Assembly: GCF_009734425.1 (NCBI RefSeq)
Contig: NZ_CP046455.1
Span: 1,054,001-1,118,000, forward strand
Reading direction: 5' to 3'
DNA from: Corynebacterium occultum
Lineage (GTDB): Bacteria > Actinomycetota > Actinomycetes > Mycobacteriales > Mycobacteriaceae
DNA: 64,000 bases
Below, in pieces: positions 7,700 through 17,157 of the stretch; positions within the stretch are counted from its first letter, which is position 1; each line of letters starts with the position of its first letter. The position numbers and the translations under genes are program-made. The notes beneath the pieces are model-generated. The model had not been told where the DNA came from. It made no database searches and worked only from the letters and a program-made list of their open reading frames with translations.

Positions 7700-8455
7700 T
7701 CAGGTGCGCGGCGGGATGAGGGTGTCAAAGCGGTACTTGAACTCATCCGGCTTATGCATCGCGATCCGCCACCCCGAAGGAACACCACCGGTGGTGTAGA
7801 AGACGGTCTCAATGGCCAGCAGGGGACTCCCCGGCTCCACATTCAGCCGGGTCGCATAGGCCGTGGTGGCAGGAGTGGCCCAGGCCTCATGCTCAGCCCG
7901 CTCCAGAGTCACCCCGTAGGTCTTCTCCAGCAGAGCGAAGGCGGAACCGGTGACCCGCAGTTCCTTGGCGGTGGGATTGAAGTCCTCCGGACAACGCAGG
8001 AAGATCTCGGCATCCGCGAGCGGAACACCCTCCACCAGGATCAGTCGGGTGAAATGCAACAGCGGATCCGGCCCGCTCAGTTTCAGACGCTGCCGCAACC
8101 AGGTCGGTGCCGGAGCCCGGGAAGGAGTGGACACCTTCGAGCTGGCCTCCAACCCGCGGTCGGAGAGGAAGGCCTGCAGACCACCCTGGGGGACATTCGG
8201 GGAACGGTCAAAACGGTGGCCCGGGATCGGGAAAGTCCCCTTCCCCTGCTTGCGGTAGACATAACCCTCATCGGTCAGCTCCCGCAATGCCTGACGGATC
8301 GGTGCCCGGCTCACCCCGAAACGCTCCAGCAACTGTGCCTCGGTCATGGGGCGGGTCACATTCACCTGGCCACTGGAGATCTCGGCGCGCAGGATCTCCT
8401 TGATCTGCCGGTAGAGGGGGACCCCTGAGGTGGAATCGAGCTCATTCTCAACCAT
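7700..8455 (-). CDS. GntR-family (HutC subfamily) transcriptional regulator
   Basis: A 251-residue regulator. Residues about 12-75 form the GntR winged helix-turn-helix (PLYRQIKEIL, ERFGVSRAPIRQALREL, KQGKGTF). The rest is a UTRA ligand-binding domain of the HutC type (LILVEGVPLADAEIFL, FYTTGG). Start is ATG 8455 with GGAGGAAG upstream. It is read in the same direction as the catabolic operon and sits directly upstream of it, so it is probably the pathway's effector-responsive repressor. Binding to the 7559-7578 repeat is inferred. Confidence 0.9.
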   Translation of the reverse strand: MVENELDSTSGVPLYRQIKEILRAEISSGQVNVTRPMTEAQLLERFGVSRAPIRQALRELTDEGYVYRKQGKGTFPIPGHRFDRSPNVPQGGLQAFLSDRGLEASSKVSTPSRAPAPTWLRQRLKLSGPDPLLHFTRLILVEGVPLADAEIFLRCPEDFNPTAKELRVTGSAFALLEKTYGVTLERAEHEAWATPATTAYATRLNVEPGSPLLAIETVFYTTGGVPSGWRIAMHKPDEFKYRFDTLIPPRT

Positions 8456-8656
8456 CGGAAACACTTCCTCCAGGTGGGATTCGGGATGGGGACAAATCAT
8501 GGGTGCCCACCGGGTCGACTTCATTCATGCCCAGCGTGTAAGGCACAAGTCAACCACAACCCCTGCCACCGGTGAATCCAAGACCCCCGGAACAACCTGC
8601 GCCACCCGACCGTTGAACATAATGTAAGCCCGAACACACTAAAGACAGGAAAACAC

Positions 8657-9337
8657 ATGAAGGATCGAATAGTCATTCTTGGCGGCCACGGCAAAGTCGC
8701 ACTACTGGCCACCCCCAAGTTCAAGGAAGCCGGTTTCGAGGTGGACAACATCATCCGCAAACCGGAACAGGTCACCGAGATCAAGCGGGTGGGTGGTAAC
8801 CCGGTGCTGCTCGATATCGAACAAGCCGGAGAAGCGGAAATGGCGGAAGCCTTCCGGGACGCGGCAGCAGTGGTGTTCTCCGCCGGCGCCGGCGGCGGCA
8901 ACCCGGAGCGCACCCATGCGGTGGACCATGAGGCCGCAGTGCGTTCCATGGCCGCGGCTGAACAGGCCGGGGTGAAGCGCTATGTGATGGTCTCCTACTC
9001 CACCTCCGACATCGACCCGGAGCGGGTACCGGAATCCCACTCCTTCTTCCCCTACGTCCGGGCGAAGAATGAGGCGGACCAGCATCTGCGCAGCACCACC
9101 CTGGACTACACCATCCTGGGCCCGGGCAAGCTGACCCTGGAACCGGGCAGCGGAAAAATCACCCTGGCCGATGAATCCGGCCGGATCGACGGCAGGGACC
9201 CAGAAGGGAAGGAGGGTGATACCTCCCGCGATAATGTCGCCGCAGTGATGGTGCAGGTGATCAAGGAAAATGCCGCGGTGGGCCAGAAGATCAACTTCTA
9301 TGATGGCACCACCCCGATCGCGGAGGCACTGGGCTAA
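8657..9337 (+). CDS. NAD(P)-binding SDR-family protein (NmrA/BVR-B-like)
   Basis: A 226-residue atypical short-chain dehydrogenase. The dinucleotide motif VILGGHGKVA is at the N terminus and a SYSTSD/YVRAKNEAD segment corresponds to the catalytic region, but the classical YxxxK is replaced by YVRAK. This resembles NAD(P)H-binding proteins of the NmrA or flavin-reductase-like group. The ribosome site is ACAGGAAAA. It is divergent from the GntR gene and is followed one base later by the ABC-class ATPase, implying co-transcription. Function is unknown. Confidence 0.8.
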   Translation: MKDRIVILGGHGKVALLATPKFKEAGFEVDNIIRKPEQVTEIKRVGGNPVLLDIEQAGEAEMAEAFRDAAAVVFSAGAGGGNPERTHAVDHEAAVRSMAAAEQAGVKRYVMVSYSTSDIDPERVPESHSFFPYVRAKNEADQHLRSTTLDYTILGPGKLTLEPGSGKITLADESGRIDGRDPEGKEGDTSRDNVAAVMVQVIKENAAVGQKINFYDGTTPIAEALG

Positions 9338-9338
9338 C

Positions 9339-10970
9339 ATGACCTCCCTGGCGGCGACGCTACGCTCCATCGACGGCCGCGGCTACGGTGACTACCGCCA
9401 GATCCGGGGCCGACACCAGCTGCCTGGGTGCGAACTCAGCGTGGACCACATCCAGGCTGACCCCTACGCTCCGGCCTCCCTGATCCGGCTCCTGCTGGCC
9501 AACCAGCTGCCCGCAGAACTGATGGACACCCCGGCAAAAAGAGTCGCCGCCGGGGACTTCATCGCCCGCAGGGTGGCAGGGGAACTGGGCCAGGACTTCT
9601 CCATCGGTCCTCTCGGCCAGGAGATACTGCCCCGCACCGCAGTGCTTATCGACGACCCCCTCGAACTAAGACTCAGCCTCAACCTGCCCGCCGCCGGGCG
9701 ACGCATCAAAGGGCGGGCCGCGCAACACCTGCTCTGCGAACGGCTCCCCCAGATAGCTGCGCTCCTCCACAACCTGGACCTGAAAGCCCTGCGCCAACAC
9801 GTGGAGCTCTACCTCGACCAGCTGCACCTCCAGTCCCAGCTCTCAGAACGCAACCTCGTGGCCTTCATCGGGAATGGGTCGATCCTGCCACGCCGCGCCG
9901 GGGACAGTGATGAACCACTGACCCGGGGTGTGGAGGTCTTCCAGGGCCCAGATTCCCTGCGACATAGTTTCGATCTTCCCTCCGGCCGTCAAGTTGCCGG
10001 GATGGGGATTCCGGCTGGTATCAGCCTGATCGTCGGGGGCGGTTACCACGGCAAATCCACCCTGCTGCGGGCGGTGGCACGAGGGGTGTATCCCCATATC
10101 GCCGGGGATGGCAGAGAGTGGGTGCTCACCAGGGCGGATGCGGTGTCGATCCGGGCGGAGGACGGCCGCTCGATCAGCGGGGTCAACATCTCCCCCTTCC
10201 TCGCTGATCTTCCCGGCGGGGTGGACACCACCTCCTTCAGCACCACCAACGCCAGCGGCTCCACCTCCCAGGCGGCGAACCTGGTGGAGGCGCTGGAAGT
10301 CGGCACCTCACTGCTGCTGATTGACGAGGACACCTCAGCCACGAACTTCATGATCCGGGATCAGCGAATGCGGGCCCTGATTCCGGCGGGGAAGGAACCG
10401 ATCACCCCCTTCATCGACCGTGTGGTGGCCCTGCGGGATGAGCTGGGGATCTCCACCCTGCTGGTGGCCGGTGGTTCGGGGGACTACCTTGATGTGGCTG
10501 ATCACGTGATCGCCATGGATTCCTATGTGCCCCGGGATGCCACGGATGAGGCTGGAGATGTCCTCGCACGTTTTCCGGGTGCACCCCCAGTTGCCCCTCC
10601 CGCAGACTTCACGCGGCGCCAACGCGTTCCGCTCCCAGCCAGCCTGCACCCTGCTGATAAACATAAACCTGCCCGGGCCAGGGGAGCAGGTGCCATCCAA
10701 TACGGCCGAAACGACATCGACCTCAGGGTGCTTTCCCAGCTGGTGGATCCGGGCCAGACCCAGGCGATCGCCCTGGCCCTGGAGTATCTGGCGGGGGAAG
10801 CCGATGGGCGCAGCCTCCGGGAGCTTCTGGCACAGCTGTACCAGAAGCTGGATGTGGAGGGATTGGACGGTCTTTCCCCACACCCTGGGCACCCCGGTCA
10901 CTACAGTTTGCCGCGACCCCAGGAGGTGCTGGCCGCACTGAACCGTTGGCGGGGACTGGAGATCAACTGA
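9339..10970 (+). CDS. Predicted ATPase of the ABC class (PF09818 type)
   Basis: A 543-residue soluble P-loop protein. A Walker A motif GGGYHGKST and a Walker B-like LLLIDEDTSATNFM identify the ABC_ATPase family, as does the characteristic C-terminal IQYGRNDIDLR segment. There is no transmembrane region and no paired permease, so it is not a transporter. The family's role is not established. The ATG at 9339 lies one base after the previous stop codon. It ends flush against the stop codon of the convergent gene. It carries one GCTTATCGACGNC copy at 9644. Confidence 0.85.
   Translation: MTSLAATLRSIDGRGYGDYRQIRGRHQLPGCELSVDHIQADPYAPASLIRLLLANQLPAELMDTPAKRVAAGDFIARRVAGELGQDFSIGPLGQEILPRTAVLIDDPLELRLSLNLPAAGRRIKGRAAQHLLCERLPQIAALLHNLDLKALRQHVELYLDQLHLQSQLSERNLVAFIGNGSILPRRAGDSDEPLTRGVEVFQGPDSLRHSFDLPSGRQVAGMGIPAGISLIVGGGYHGKSTLLRAVARGVYPHIAGDGREWVLTRADAVSIRAEDGRSISGVNISPFLADLPGGVDTTSFSTTNASGSTSQAANLVEALEVGTSLLLIDEDTSATNFMIRDQRMRALIPAGKEPITPFIDRVVALRDELGISTLLVAGGSGDYLDVADHVIAMDSYVPRDATDEAGDVLARFPGAPPVAPPADFTRRQRVPLPASLHPADKHKPARARGAGAIQYGRNDIDLRVLSQLVDPGQTQAIALALEYLAGEADGRSLRELLAQLYQKLDVEGLDGLSPHPGHPGHYSLPRPQEVLAALNRWRGLEIN
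9644..9656 (+). repeat. GCTTATCGACGNC motif, copy 1
   Basis: Inside the ABC-class ATPase gene, reading as Leu-Ile-Asp (ctt atc gac) in the sense frame. N is A. Confidence 0.8.
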
Positions 10971-12077
10971 TCAGCCGAAGAGTCCCCAGAAGAGCAGCAG
11001 GAAGATGATCAGGAAGAGCACCCCGATGATCCAGAGCCACTTGCTGCTGCTTTCCAACGGTTCCTCGGCGACAGGTAGCGGTTCCATCTCGACCCGTTGC
11101 TGAGCGGGACCACCCGGGACGATGCCCTGGACGGGTTCCTCCGGAATATCCACCACCGGGATGACCTGGGTGGCAGAGACCGGGGGTAGCTTCGGGGAGC
11201 TGATCCGCTTCTTCTGCTTGTGCTCCTCGATCTTCGCCGGGGTGATGGCCTCGAAGTTGCTGGAGGGAATGTGCAGGGACCAGCCCCCACCGGGGTCTTC
11301 GACAATGCCTTGAGTAGTGGTGCCACCGGGCTTTTCGAAGGCGGGGAGCTGCAGGGCGGGCAGCGGCGAGATCTCGGGTTCCAGCGCGGCGTCGTCAAGC
11401 TCTTCGGTGCGGGCACATTCCACGGTGATCTCATCGCCGTTGAGAAAGGCCCGGGCCACCGTGTCGAGGCCGAGCTGCGCGAAATGTTCGATCGCATCCC
11501 GCAGCACCGCCGAATCTGCTTCTCCCAGCACCCCGAGGACCCGGTTGCCGTAGGCCACGGCCACCCGCTCATTGACCAGGCTTAGTTTCACCAGCAGTTG
11601 TGCCTGGAAGAGGGAGGCGAGTTCATCTGCCGGGACATCGGCACCGGCGCTCAGATCAACCGGGGCGGGAGCACCGGAGGGCAGCAGGGTCCATAATCCG
11701 ATCGGCGGATCATTGACCGGGACCACCCACTGAGGTTCCGGCAACAGCACATCCACACTCAGGCCACCACGTTCCGGGCTGACCTCCACCAAGGCCCTGA
11801 CCTCCGGGGTCAGCTGGCTGCCGGTGACCCGAACCAACTGGGGATACTCCTCCTTGAAGGAGGCCGGCAGGGTGCCGATCACCCCATAGTCCCACTTGAC
11901 CTTGAAACCCTGGGTCCGGTGGTCCGGAAGCAGGGTGACGGGCACTTCCACCCCATCATCATGGAGGGCACGGTCATGGAGATGGGAGAAGAGGATCGCC
12001 TGGTTGGTGCCCTCCACCGGGTTGCGGCGGGAGCTGCCGGCGCCCCGGGCGGGGAGCGGATAGGGGGTGAAAGGCAT
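10971..12077 (-). CDS. Hypothetical tail-anchored membrane protein
   Basis: A 368-residue protein I do not recognise. About 325 residues of soluble sequence, the latter part rich in Pro, Glu and Val, end in a single strongly hydrophobic segment (about residues 346-367) and a GLFG tail, so it should be anchored by its C terminus with the bulk in the cytoplasm. The N-terminal half has a segment (KWDYGVIGTLPASFKEEYPQ) that looks like a small folded domain. Start ATG 12077 has AAAGGAG. It is convergent with the ABC-class ATPase with no gap. No function is proposed. Confidence 0.75.
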   Translation of the reverse strand: MPFTPYPLPARGAGSSRRNPVEGTNQAILFSHLHDRALHDDGVEVPVTLLPDHRTQGFKVKWDYGVIGTLPASFKEEYPQLVRVTGSQLTPEVRALVEVSPERGGLSVDVLLPEPQWVVPVNDPPIGLWTLLPSGAPAPVDLSAGADVPADELASLFQAQLLVKLSLVNERVAVAYGNRVLGVLGEADSAVLRDAIEHFAQLGLDTVARAFLNGDEITVECARTEELDDAALEPEISPLPALQLPAFEKPGGTTTQGIVEDPGGGWSLHIPSSNFEAITPAKIEEHKQKKRISSPKLPPVSATQVIPVVDIPEEPVQGIVPGGPAQQRVEMEPLPVAEEPLESSSKWLWIIGVLFLIIFLLLFWGLFG

Positions 12078-12126
12078 GCTGCAACTCCTTTAGAAAGTGC
12101 ATTTAGCTGGGAATTCTAGCAAGCGG

Positions 12127-14472
12127 CTAGGCAATGTATTCAGCCAGGTATTTCCCGGTCAGGCTCCCGGGGCGTGAGAGCAGCTCGGTGGGGGAACCGG
12201 TGAAGATGATTTCGCCGCCCTCCGAACCGGCCCCCGGACCCAGATCGATGACATGGTCGGAATGGGCGAGCACCCCCAGGTGGTGTTCGATGAGGATGAC
12301 GGTTTTCCCGGCATCCACCAGGCGGTCCAGCAGGGCGAGCAGATTCTCCACGTCCGCCAGGTGCAGCCCGGTGGTCGGCTCATCGAGGATGAAGAGCTCC
12401 GCCTTCTCCGCCAGGTGGCTGGCCAGCTTCAGGCGCTGCCGCTCACCACCGGAGAGGGTGGTCAGGGGCTGGCCCAGGGAGATATAACCCAGACCCACAT
12501 CCACCAGGCGTTGCAGGATCTTCGCCGCCGCCGGAACCCTGGTTCCGGTTGCCGCGAAGAAGGTCGCGGCCTCGGCGACCGGCATCTGCAGCACCTGGGA
12601 AATATCCTTGCCCCCGAAGTGGTAGTCGAGCACCGACTCCTCAAAGCGGCGCCCCTCACAGACCTCGCAGGGGATGGAGACCCCGGCGAACATGCCCAGA
12701 TCCAGGTAAATGACCCCGGCACCCTTGCATGTGGAGCAGGCCCCCTCGGAGTTGGGGGAGAACAGTGCCGGGGTGACCCCGTTCTCCTTGGCGAAGGCCT
12801 TACGGATGGGTTCCAGGGCCCCGGTGTAGGTGGCGGGGTTGGAACGCCGGGAGCCCTTGATCACGGACTGGTCGACGAAGACGGTGGTGTCATTACGAGG
12901 GATCTCAAGCAGCAGGGAGGACTTGCCGGAACCGGACACCCCGGTGACCGCGGTGAGCACGCCGAGCGGGATATCCACATCCACATCTTTAAGGTTGTTC
13001 CTGTTGGCGCCGCGGATCTGCAGGAACCCCTTCGGCTCCCGGATGCTGCCCTTGAGCTCGGCGCGGTCATCGAAGTGACGACCGGTCAGGGTGTCGGAGC
13101 GGCGCAGCTCCGACAGACTTCCCTCGAATTGGATCCGGCCACCATTCCGCCCCGCCCCGGGGCCCAGGTCGATGACATGGTCGGCGATGGCGATGGTCTC
13201 CGGCTTATGTTCCACCACCAGCACCGTGTTGGACTTGTCCCGCAGGTCCTGCAGCAGCTGATTCATCCGGGCGATGTCATGGGGGTGCAACCCGGCGGTG
13301 GGCTCATCGAAGACATAGGTGACATCGGTGAGGGCGGAACCCAGATGGCGGATCATCTTGGTGCGTTGTGCCTCACCACCGGAGAGCGAACCGGCGGGGC
13401 GGTCAAGCCGGAGATAACCCAGACCGATCTCGACGAAGGACTCCAGGGTTTCACGCAGTGCCCTGAGCAGGGGAGAGATATTGGGTGCCTCGATCTCCCT
13501 GATCCATTCCGCAAGGTCCCTGACCTCCATGGCACAGAGTTCGGCGATATTTTTGCCGTTGATCCGGGAATCCAGGGCATGCTGGGCCAGCCGGGTGCCA
13601 CCACAGTCCGGGCAGGGGATGAAGGTGACAGCCCGGTCGACGAACTCGCCGACGGATTTCTGCATCGCCTCGCGGTCCTTGTTGAGCATGGAACGTTGGA
13701 TCCGGGGCACCAGTCCCTCATAGGTCTGGTTGATGCCGGCGATCTTGAGCCGGGTGGGTTCCTTGTAGAGGAAGTCGTGCACTTCACTTTCCGAGAAGTC
13801 CCGGATCGGCTTCTCCGGGTCGTAGAGACCGGATTCGGAGTAGAGCCGGAAATTCCAGCCACCGGTCTTGTACCCGGGAACCTTCAGGGAACCTTCCGCG
13901 AGGGAGAGGTGCTCATCGTAGAGTTCATCGAGTTTGATATCGGAGACCCGGCCCATGCCCTCACAATTGGGGCACATCCCGCCGGTGCGTTTGAAGGTGA
14001 CTTTTTCCCGCTTGGCGTTTTTGTTCCGCCCCACGGTGGTGGCGCCGGCTCCGGTGACGGAGGGGATGTTGAAGGAGTAGGCACCCGGCCCCCCGGCATT
14101 GGGTTCGGCGATCCGGGAGTAGAGGACCCGCAGCATGGCGGTGGCGTCGGTGGCGGTGCCCACGGTGGAACGGGGATTCGCGCCCATGGGTTCCTGATCG
14201 ACGATGATGCTGGTGGTGATGCCCTCGAGGGCATCTACATCGGGCCTGGCCATGGTGGCCATGAATCCCTGCACGAAGGTGGGGTAGGTTTCGTTGATCA
14301 ACCGCTGGGACTCGGCGGCGATGGTGCCGAAGGCCAGGGAGGACTTGCCGGACCCGGAGACCCCGGTGAGCACCGTCAACTTCCGTTTGGGGATGTCCAC
14401 GCTGACCTCGTGGAGATTATTCTCCCGCGCACCGTGCACCCTGATGAGGTCATGGGGGTCATAGGCATTCAT
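12127..14472 (-). CDS. UvrA-like excinuclease subunit (UvrA2/DrrC type)
   Basis: A 781-residue double ABC ATPase, about 170 residues shorter than housekeeping UvrA. Walker A GVSGSGKSS is at about 37-45 and recurs in the second half; LSGGEAQR and LSGGERQR are the two signature motifs. Zinc-type CPNC, CPDC, CSTC and CEVC pairs are present. Short UvrA paralogues of this type are associated with tolerance to DNA-binding drugs and belong with DNA repair rather than transport. Start is ATG 14472, with AAGGAG about 11 bases upstream. It stands alone; the baeRF gene upstream is 80 bp away. Confidence 0.88.
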   Translation of the reverse strand: MNAYDPHDLIRVHGARENNLHEVSVDIPKRKLTVLTGVSGSGKSSLAFGTIAAESQRLINETYPTFVQGFMATMARPDVDALEGITTSIIVDQEPMGANPRSTVGTATDATAMLRVLYSRIAEPNAGGPGAYSFNIPSVTGAGATTVGRNKNAKREKVTFKRTGGMCPNCEGMGRVSDIKLDELYDEHLSLAEGSLKVPGYKTGGWNFRLYSESGLYDPEKPIRDFSESEVHDFLYKEPTRLKIAGINQTYEGLVPRIQRSMLNKDREAMQKSVGEFVDRAVTFIPCPDCGGTRLAQHALDSRINGKNIAELCAMEVRDLAEWIREIEAPNISPLLRALRETLESFVEIGLGYLRLDRPAGSLSGGEAQRTKMIRHLGSALTDVTYVFDEPTAGLHPHDIARMNQLLQDLRDKSNTVLVVEHKPETIAIADHVIDLGPGAGRNGGRIQFEGSLSELRRSDTLTGRHFDDRAELKGSIREPKGFLQIRGANRNNLKDVDVDIPLGVLTAVTGVSGSGKSSLLLEIPRNDTTVFVDQSVIKGSRRSNPATYTGALEPIRKAFAKENGVTPALFSPNSEGACSTCKGAGVIYLDLGMFAGVSIPCEVCEGRRFEESVLDYHFGGKDISQVLQMPVAEAATFFAATGTRVPAAAKILQRLVDVGLGYISLGQPLTTLSGGERQRLKLASHLAEKAELFILDEPTTGLHLADVENLLALLDRLVDAGKTVILIEHHLGVLAHSDHVIDLGPGAGSEGGEIIFTGSPTELLSRPGSLTGKYLAEYIA

Positions 14473-14552
14473 GAGGTGGTGTGCTCCTTGGTTGTCCCGG
14501 GAAATAGCTCGGATCCCAGGGTACCCAGGGCACACCACCCATGCCGTCATCC

Positions 14553-15653
14553 TTAGGAGGTCGTGGCGGAAATGCGGGCGCGATCCCCACTCATGCTGCC
14601 GATGGCGTTGGAGGGGGTCGCCCCGTCCTTCCAACGCAGCAGCGCACCCACCCCGTCGAGGACATCGATATGACTGTCATCGAGGGCGGTGACCCCGGCA
14701 TCGGTGAGGATCGCCTGGCGCAGAATCTCCTCGATATTGTCGGGTTCCCGGCCGGTGACGAAGACCAGCTCATCGACCTGGCCCCTCGCCAGTGAGTCAA
14801 TCACCGCAGTGGCGCCACCCACCGAGGCCCCGTCACGGGCCTGGCTCTCCTGGAACTCGGTGGCGCGTTCCTGCTGCCGGTTCTCGGAGAACTCCTGGGT
14901 CAGGCGACTCAGTTCGGCGCGGAAGGTGGGGCGCTGCAGGCTCTGTCCACGGGTGCCACCGGAGATCTCCTTCAACCGGGCGAGCACCTCCTTCTGAAGT
15001 TCTGCCTTGAGCAGACCCTGGGCACGGACGTCGCCGGTGAGCAGCACCATATCGGGTTTGTGCTCCAGCACCAGCTTATTGACCTGCTCGGCCACGGCCT
15101 CGGCATTGCGTTCCCAGGAATCCTCGACCCGGGCCTCGAAATTATCGGCGCGCCAGCCATGCTGGTTACCGCCACCGGAGCTGGCCTTGTGCAGCTCATC
15201 ATGGCCGCCATCAACACTGGCGGTCTTCTCGACGACCGGGTCACGGGAGGTCCGCAGGTGCAGGTCGGCACCGGCGCGGTCCACCTCGATCAACAGTTGG
15301 CGGATCACGTAGGGGGTCAGCTGCAGCAGGGGCAGTAGTTGGGGATGTTCCCCGTAGTGCACGGCATCGGCCAGCGGCGGGGCGGGGAGCACCCGGTCGA
15401 GGACGATTCCCTCCTTGGCGGCGATGATGGCCCGGCCGTGGCGGCCCCCGATATTGGAGGGCAGGAGGATGGTGTCCTGAATCTGATCCAGCAGCTGTTT
15501 GGGGGCTCCCTCTGATTCGAGCTGGTTGCGCAGCTGCTGCCATCGGTGGGTGATGTCCGCGGCGGCGGTTTCATCGGTTCGGGTGGTGTCGAAGTAGAGG
15601 GAAAGGAAGGGGCCCTCGTGTTCGATGGCGGACTTGAGCCAAGGTAATTTCAC
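14553..15653 (-). CDS. baeRF family 2 protein (Rv2629-like)
   Basis: A 366-residue protein of the bacterial archaeo-eukaryotic release-factor group. Recognisable parts are the N-terminal SLYFDTTR, the central DPVVEKTASVDGG and a C-terminal domain with ELVFVTGREPDNIEEIL, matching actinobacterial Rv2629-like proteins (from memory). The family is proposed to act on ribosome-associated peptidyl-tRNA or in hibernation, and the M. tuberculosis homologue is a dormancy gene. The start is GTG 15653 with AAGGGAG. No DosR-type box was seen upstream; a 12-bp palindrome at 15715-15726 is the only operator-like element. Confidence 0.8.
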   Translation of the reverse strand: MKLPWLKSAIEHEGPFLSLYFDTTRTDETAAADITHRWQQLRNQLESEGAPKQLLDQIQDTILLPSNIGGRHGRAIIAAKEGIVLDRVLPAPPLADAVHYGEHPQLLPLLQLTPYVIRQLLIEVDRAGADLHLRTSRDPVVEKTASVDGGHDELHKASSGGGNQHGWRADNFEARVEDSWERNAEAVAEQVNKLVLEHKPDMVLLTGDVRAQGLLKAELQKEVLARLKEISGGTRGQSLQRPTFRAELSRLTQEFSENRQQERATEFQESQARDGASVGGATAVIDSLARGQVDELVFVTGREPDNIEEILRQAILTDAGVTALDDSHIDVLDGVGALLRWKDGATPSNAIGSMSGDRARISATTS

Positions 15654-15714
15654 GTTTAACTCCCTTGTTGCCGGATGGTGCGACGACCCGTTATGTCGGC
15701 TACGACTTTTAGGT

Positions 15715-15726
15715 CACCACGTGGTG
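15715..15726. promoter_or_regulatory. Perfect palindrome in divergent promoter region
   Basis: CACCACGTGGTG, a perfect 12-bp palindrome with an E-box-like CACGTG core, lies 62 bp before the baeRF start codon in the region divergent from pcm. It looks like a dimeric regulator site; the cognate protein is unknown. Confidence 0.4.
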
Positions 15727-15883
15727 TAGACCACATTTCCAGCGTTGTCCGGAGTTTACAAGGGCAAGCCCCTAATTGGGAGGTATTCCCAGGTCAGCGG
15801 AAGTCAGCCGCGAATCGGGCTAGGCTGGGGAGCATCAGTGATGTCGCCAATCAACATCCCCTCAACCCGCAAGGAGCCAGCGG

Positions 15884-16429
15884 ATGTCCACCGCCGTCGA
15901 AGCCGCCTTCCAACGTCATCCCCGCACCAGATTCCTGCCCGCCGGGCAGCGCCGCTTCGCCGCGGAAAATCGCGCCCTACCGATCGGTTACGGCCAGACG
16001 AACTCCCAACCCAGCACCGTGGCGGACATGCTGCGCCTGCTTGATGTCGAGCCCGGTCAGAAGGTGCTGGATGTGGGTTCAGGTTCCGGTTGGAGTAGCG
16101 CCCTGCTCGGTGAGCTGGTGGGTCCGGAGGGGCAGGTCCATGCCGTGGAACTGATCCCCGAGCTGGTGGAGAGTTCCCGACTCGCCCTGGGTGATGCCCA
16201 GCCCTGGGTGGATGTCAACCAGGCGGAACCCGGGGTGCTGGGGTTGCCTGAGCTGGCTCCCTTCGACCGGATCCTGGTGTCTGCGGCGGCTGAGGCCCTG
16301 CCGGAATCCCTGCTGGCACAGCTTGCCCCGGAGGGGATCATGGTCATCCCGGTGCAGCACACCCTGCTGCGGGTGGCCCAGGGAAAGGTCACCGAGCACG
16401 GGGGCTACCTTTTTGTGCCGCTCCTGTGA
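15884..16429 (+). CDS. pcm: Protein-L-isoaspartate O-methyltransferase family protein
   Basis: A 181-residue SAM-dependent methyltransferase, slightly shorter than the usual 200-220. The PIMT signatures are RALPIGYGQTNSQPSTVADML near residue 30-50 (the substrate-binding loop), the SAM loop VLDVGSGSGWSSALL and AVELIPELVE. In the family the enzyme methylates isoaspartyl residues so that damaged proteins can be repaired. AAGGAG precedes the ATG. A TAGGCT hexamer at 15819-15824 is a plausible -10. It abuts a convergent gene three bases after its stop. Confidence 0.85.
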   Translation: MSTAVEAAFQRHPRTRFLPAGQRRFAAENRALPIGYGQTNSQPSTVADMLRLLDVEPGQKVLDVGSGSGWSSALLGELVGPEGQVHAVELIPELVESSRLALGDAQPWVDVNQAEPGVLGLPELAPFDRILVSAAAEALPESLLAQLAPEGIMVIPVQHTLLRVAQGKVTEHGGYLFVPLL

Positions 16430-16432
16430 GGA

Positions 16433-17095
16433 TTAGAAACGGTTCCGTAGTTTCTGCCACCAGCTGAGGGTCGGCCGGGGCAGGGCGGGGGTCCCCAGGA
16501 TGTGTGCTCCGGCGGTGCCCTGCGGCACCGGGGTGATCACATGAAAGGCCAGGGTGGCGGGGTCGATGCTGGGGGTCTGGGTCAGTGGGGTGCCCAGGAG
16601 CGGGAAGCCGAAGGCCCAGGTGCAGAACTCGCTGAACCACATCGCCGCGGTGGGATGTTCAACCAGGGAGCGGAATTCGTTCTCGAAGGGCAGTGGGGTG
16701 CCCTGTCCGATCTCACCGTGGGTGTCCACCCCCAGGCCGTGTGCATCACTGCCGATGATCCTCCGATTGCCGGCGGCCCCGCTGATCTCCAGGTTCACCG
16801 CCTGCGAGGTGGTGTTGTATTCCAGGTGGATGAAACTGCCGCCGACATCGGGCAGCAGCCTGGCGTGTGCGCTGCGCACCATGGTGGTGGGGCCGTAGGC
16901 GGCGAGCACCACCTGGGAGCTGTGGAGAGCTAGCGGAGAGCCGAGGTGCTGGCCGGGGTGGGTCTTCACCCAGGTCTCGGCGGGGAAGAATCTGGCGGCG
17001 TGCTGCAGGATTTCCGTTGCGCTGGCAGGCTCCCGGGTGCGGAGGTCCTCAATGGGAAGGGTGGGGGAGGTGGCGGCGATCTCGAGGATGCTCAT
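16433..17095 (-). CDS. Hypothetical protein
   Basis: A 220-residue soluble protein with no motif I recognise. It has an even mix of hydrophobic and charged residues, no signal peptide and no transmembrane helix, several Trp (including a C-terminal SWWQKLRNRF), and a central EYNTTSQAVNLEISG strand. Start is ATG 17095 with GAAGG six bases upstream; an in-frame ATG at 17125 has no ribosome site. It is divergent from the small secreted gene at 17158. No function is proposed. Confidence 0.65.
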   Translation of the reverse strand: MSILEIAATSPTLPIEDLRTREPASATEILQHAARFFPAETWVKTHPGQHLGSPLALHSSQVVLAAYGPTTMVRSAHARLLPDVGGSFIHLEYNTTSQAVNLEISGAAGNRRIIGSDAHGLGVDTHGEIGQGTPLPFENEFRSLVEHPTAAMWFSEFCTWAFGFPLLGTPLTQTPSIDPATLAFHVITPVPQGTAGAHILGTPALPRPTLSWWQKLRNRF

Positions 17096-17157
17096 GACCT
17101 TCAGTCTAGTTGTGATCTGCGCCATAAAATATCCCCAGAATGGGTTAAGATTCGATT

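Noticed and set aside
12253..14556. A 767-codon open frame opposite the UvrA-like gene
   Set aside because: Same codon-bias artefact; no family features, while the other strand has full ABC and zinc motifs.
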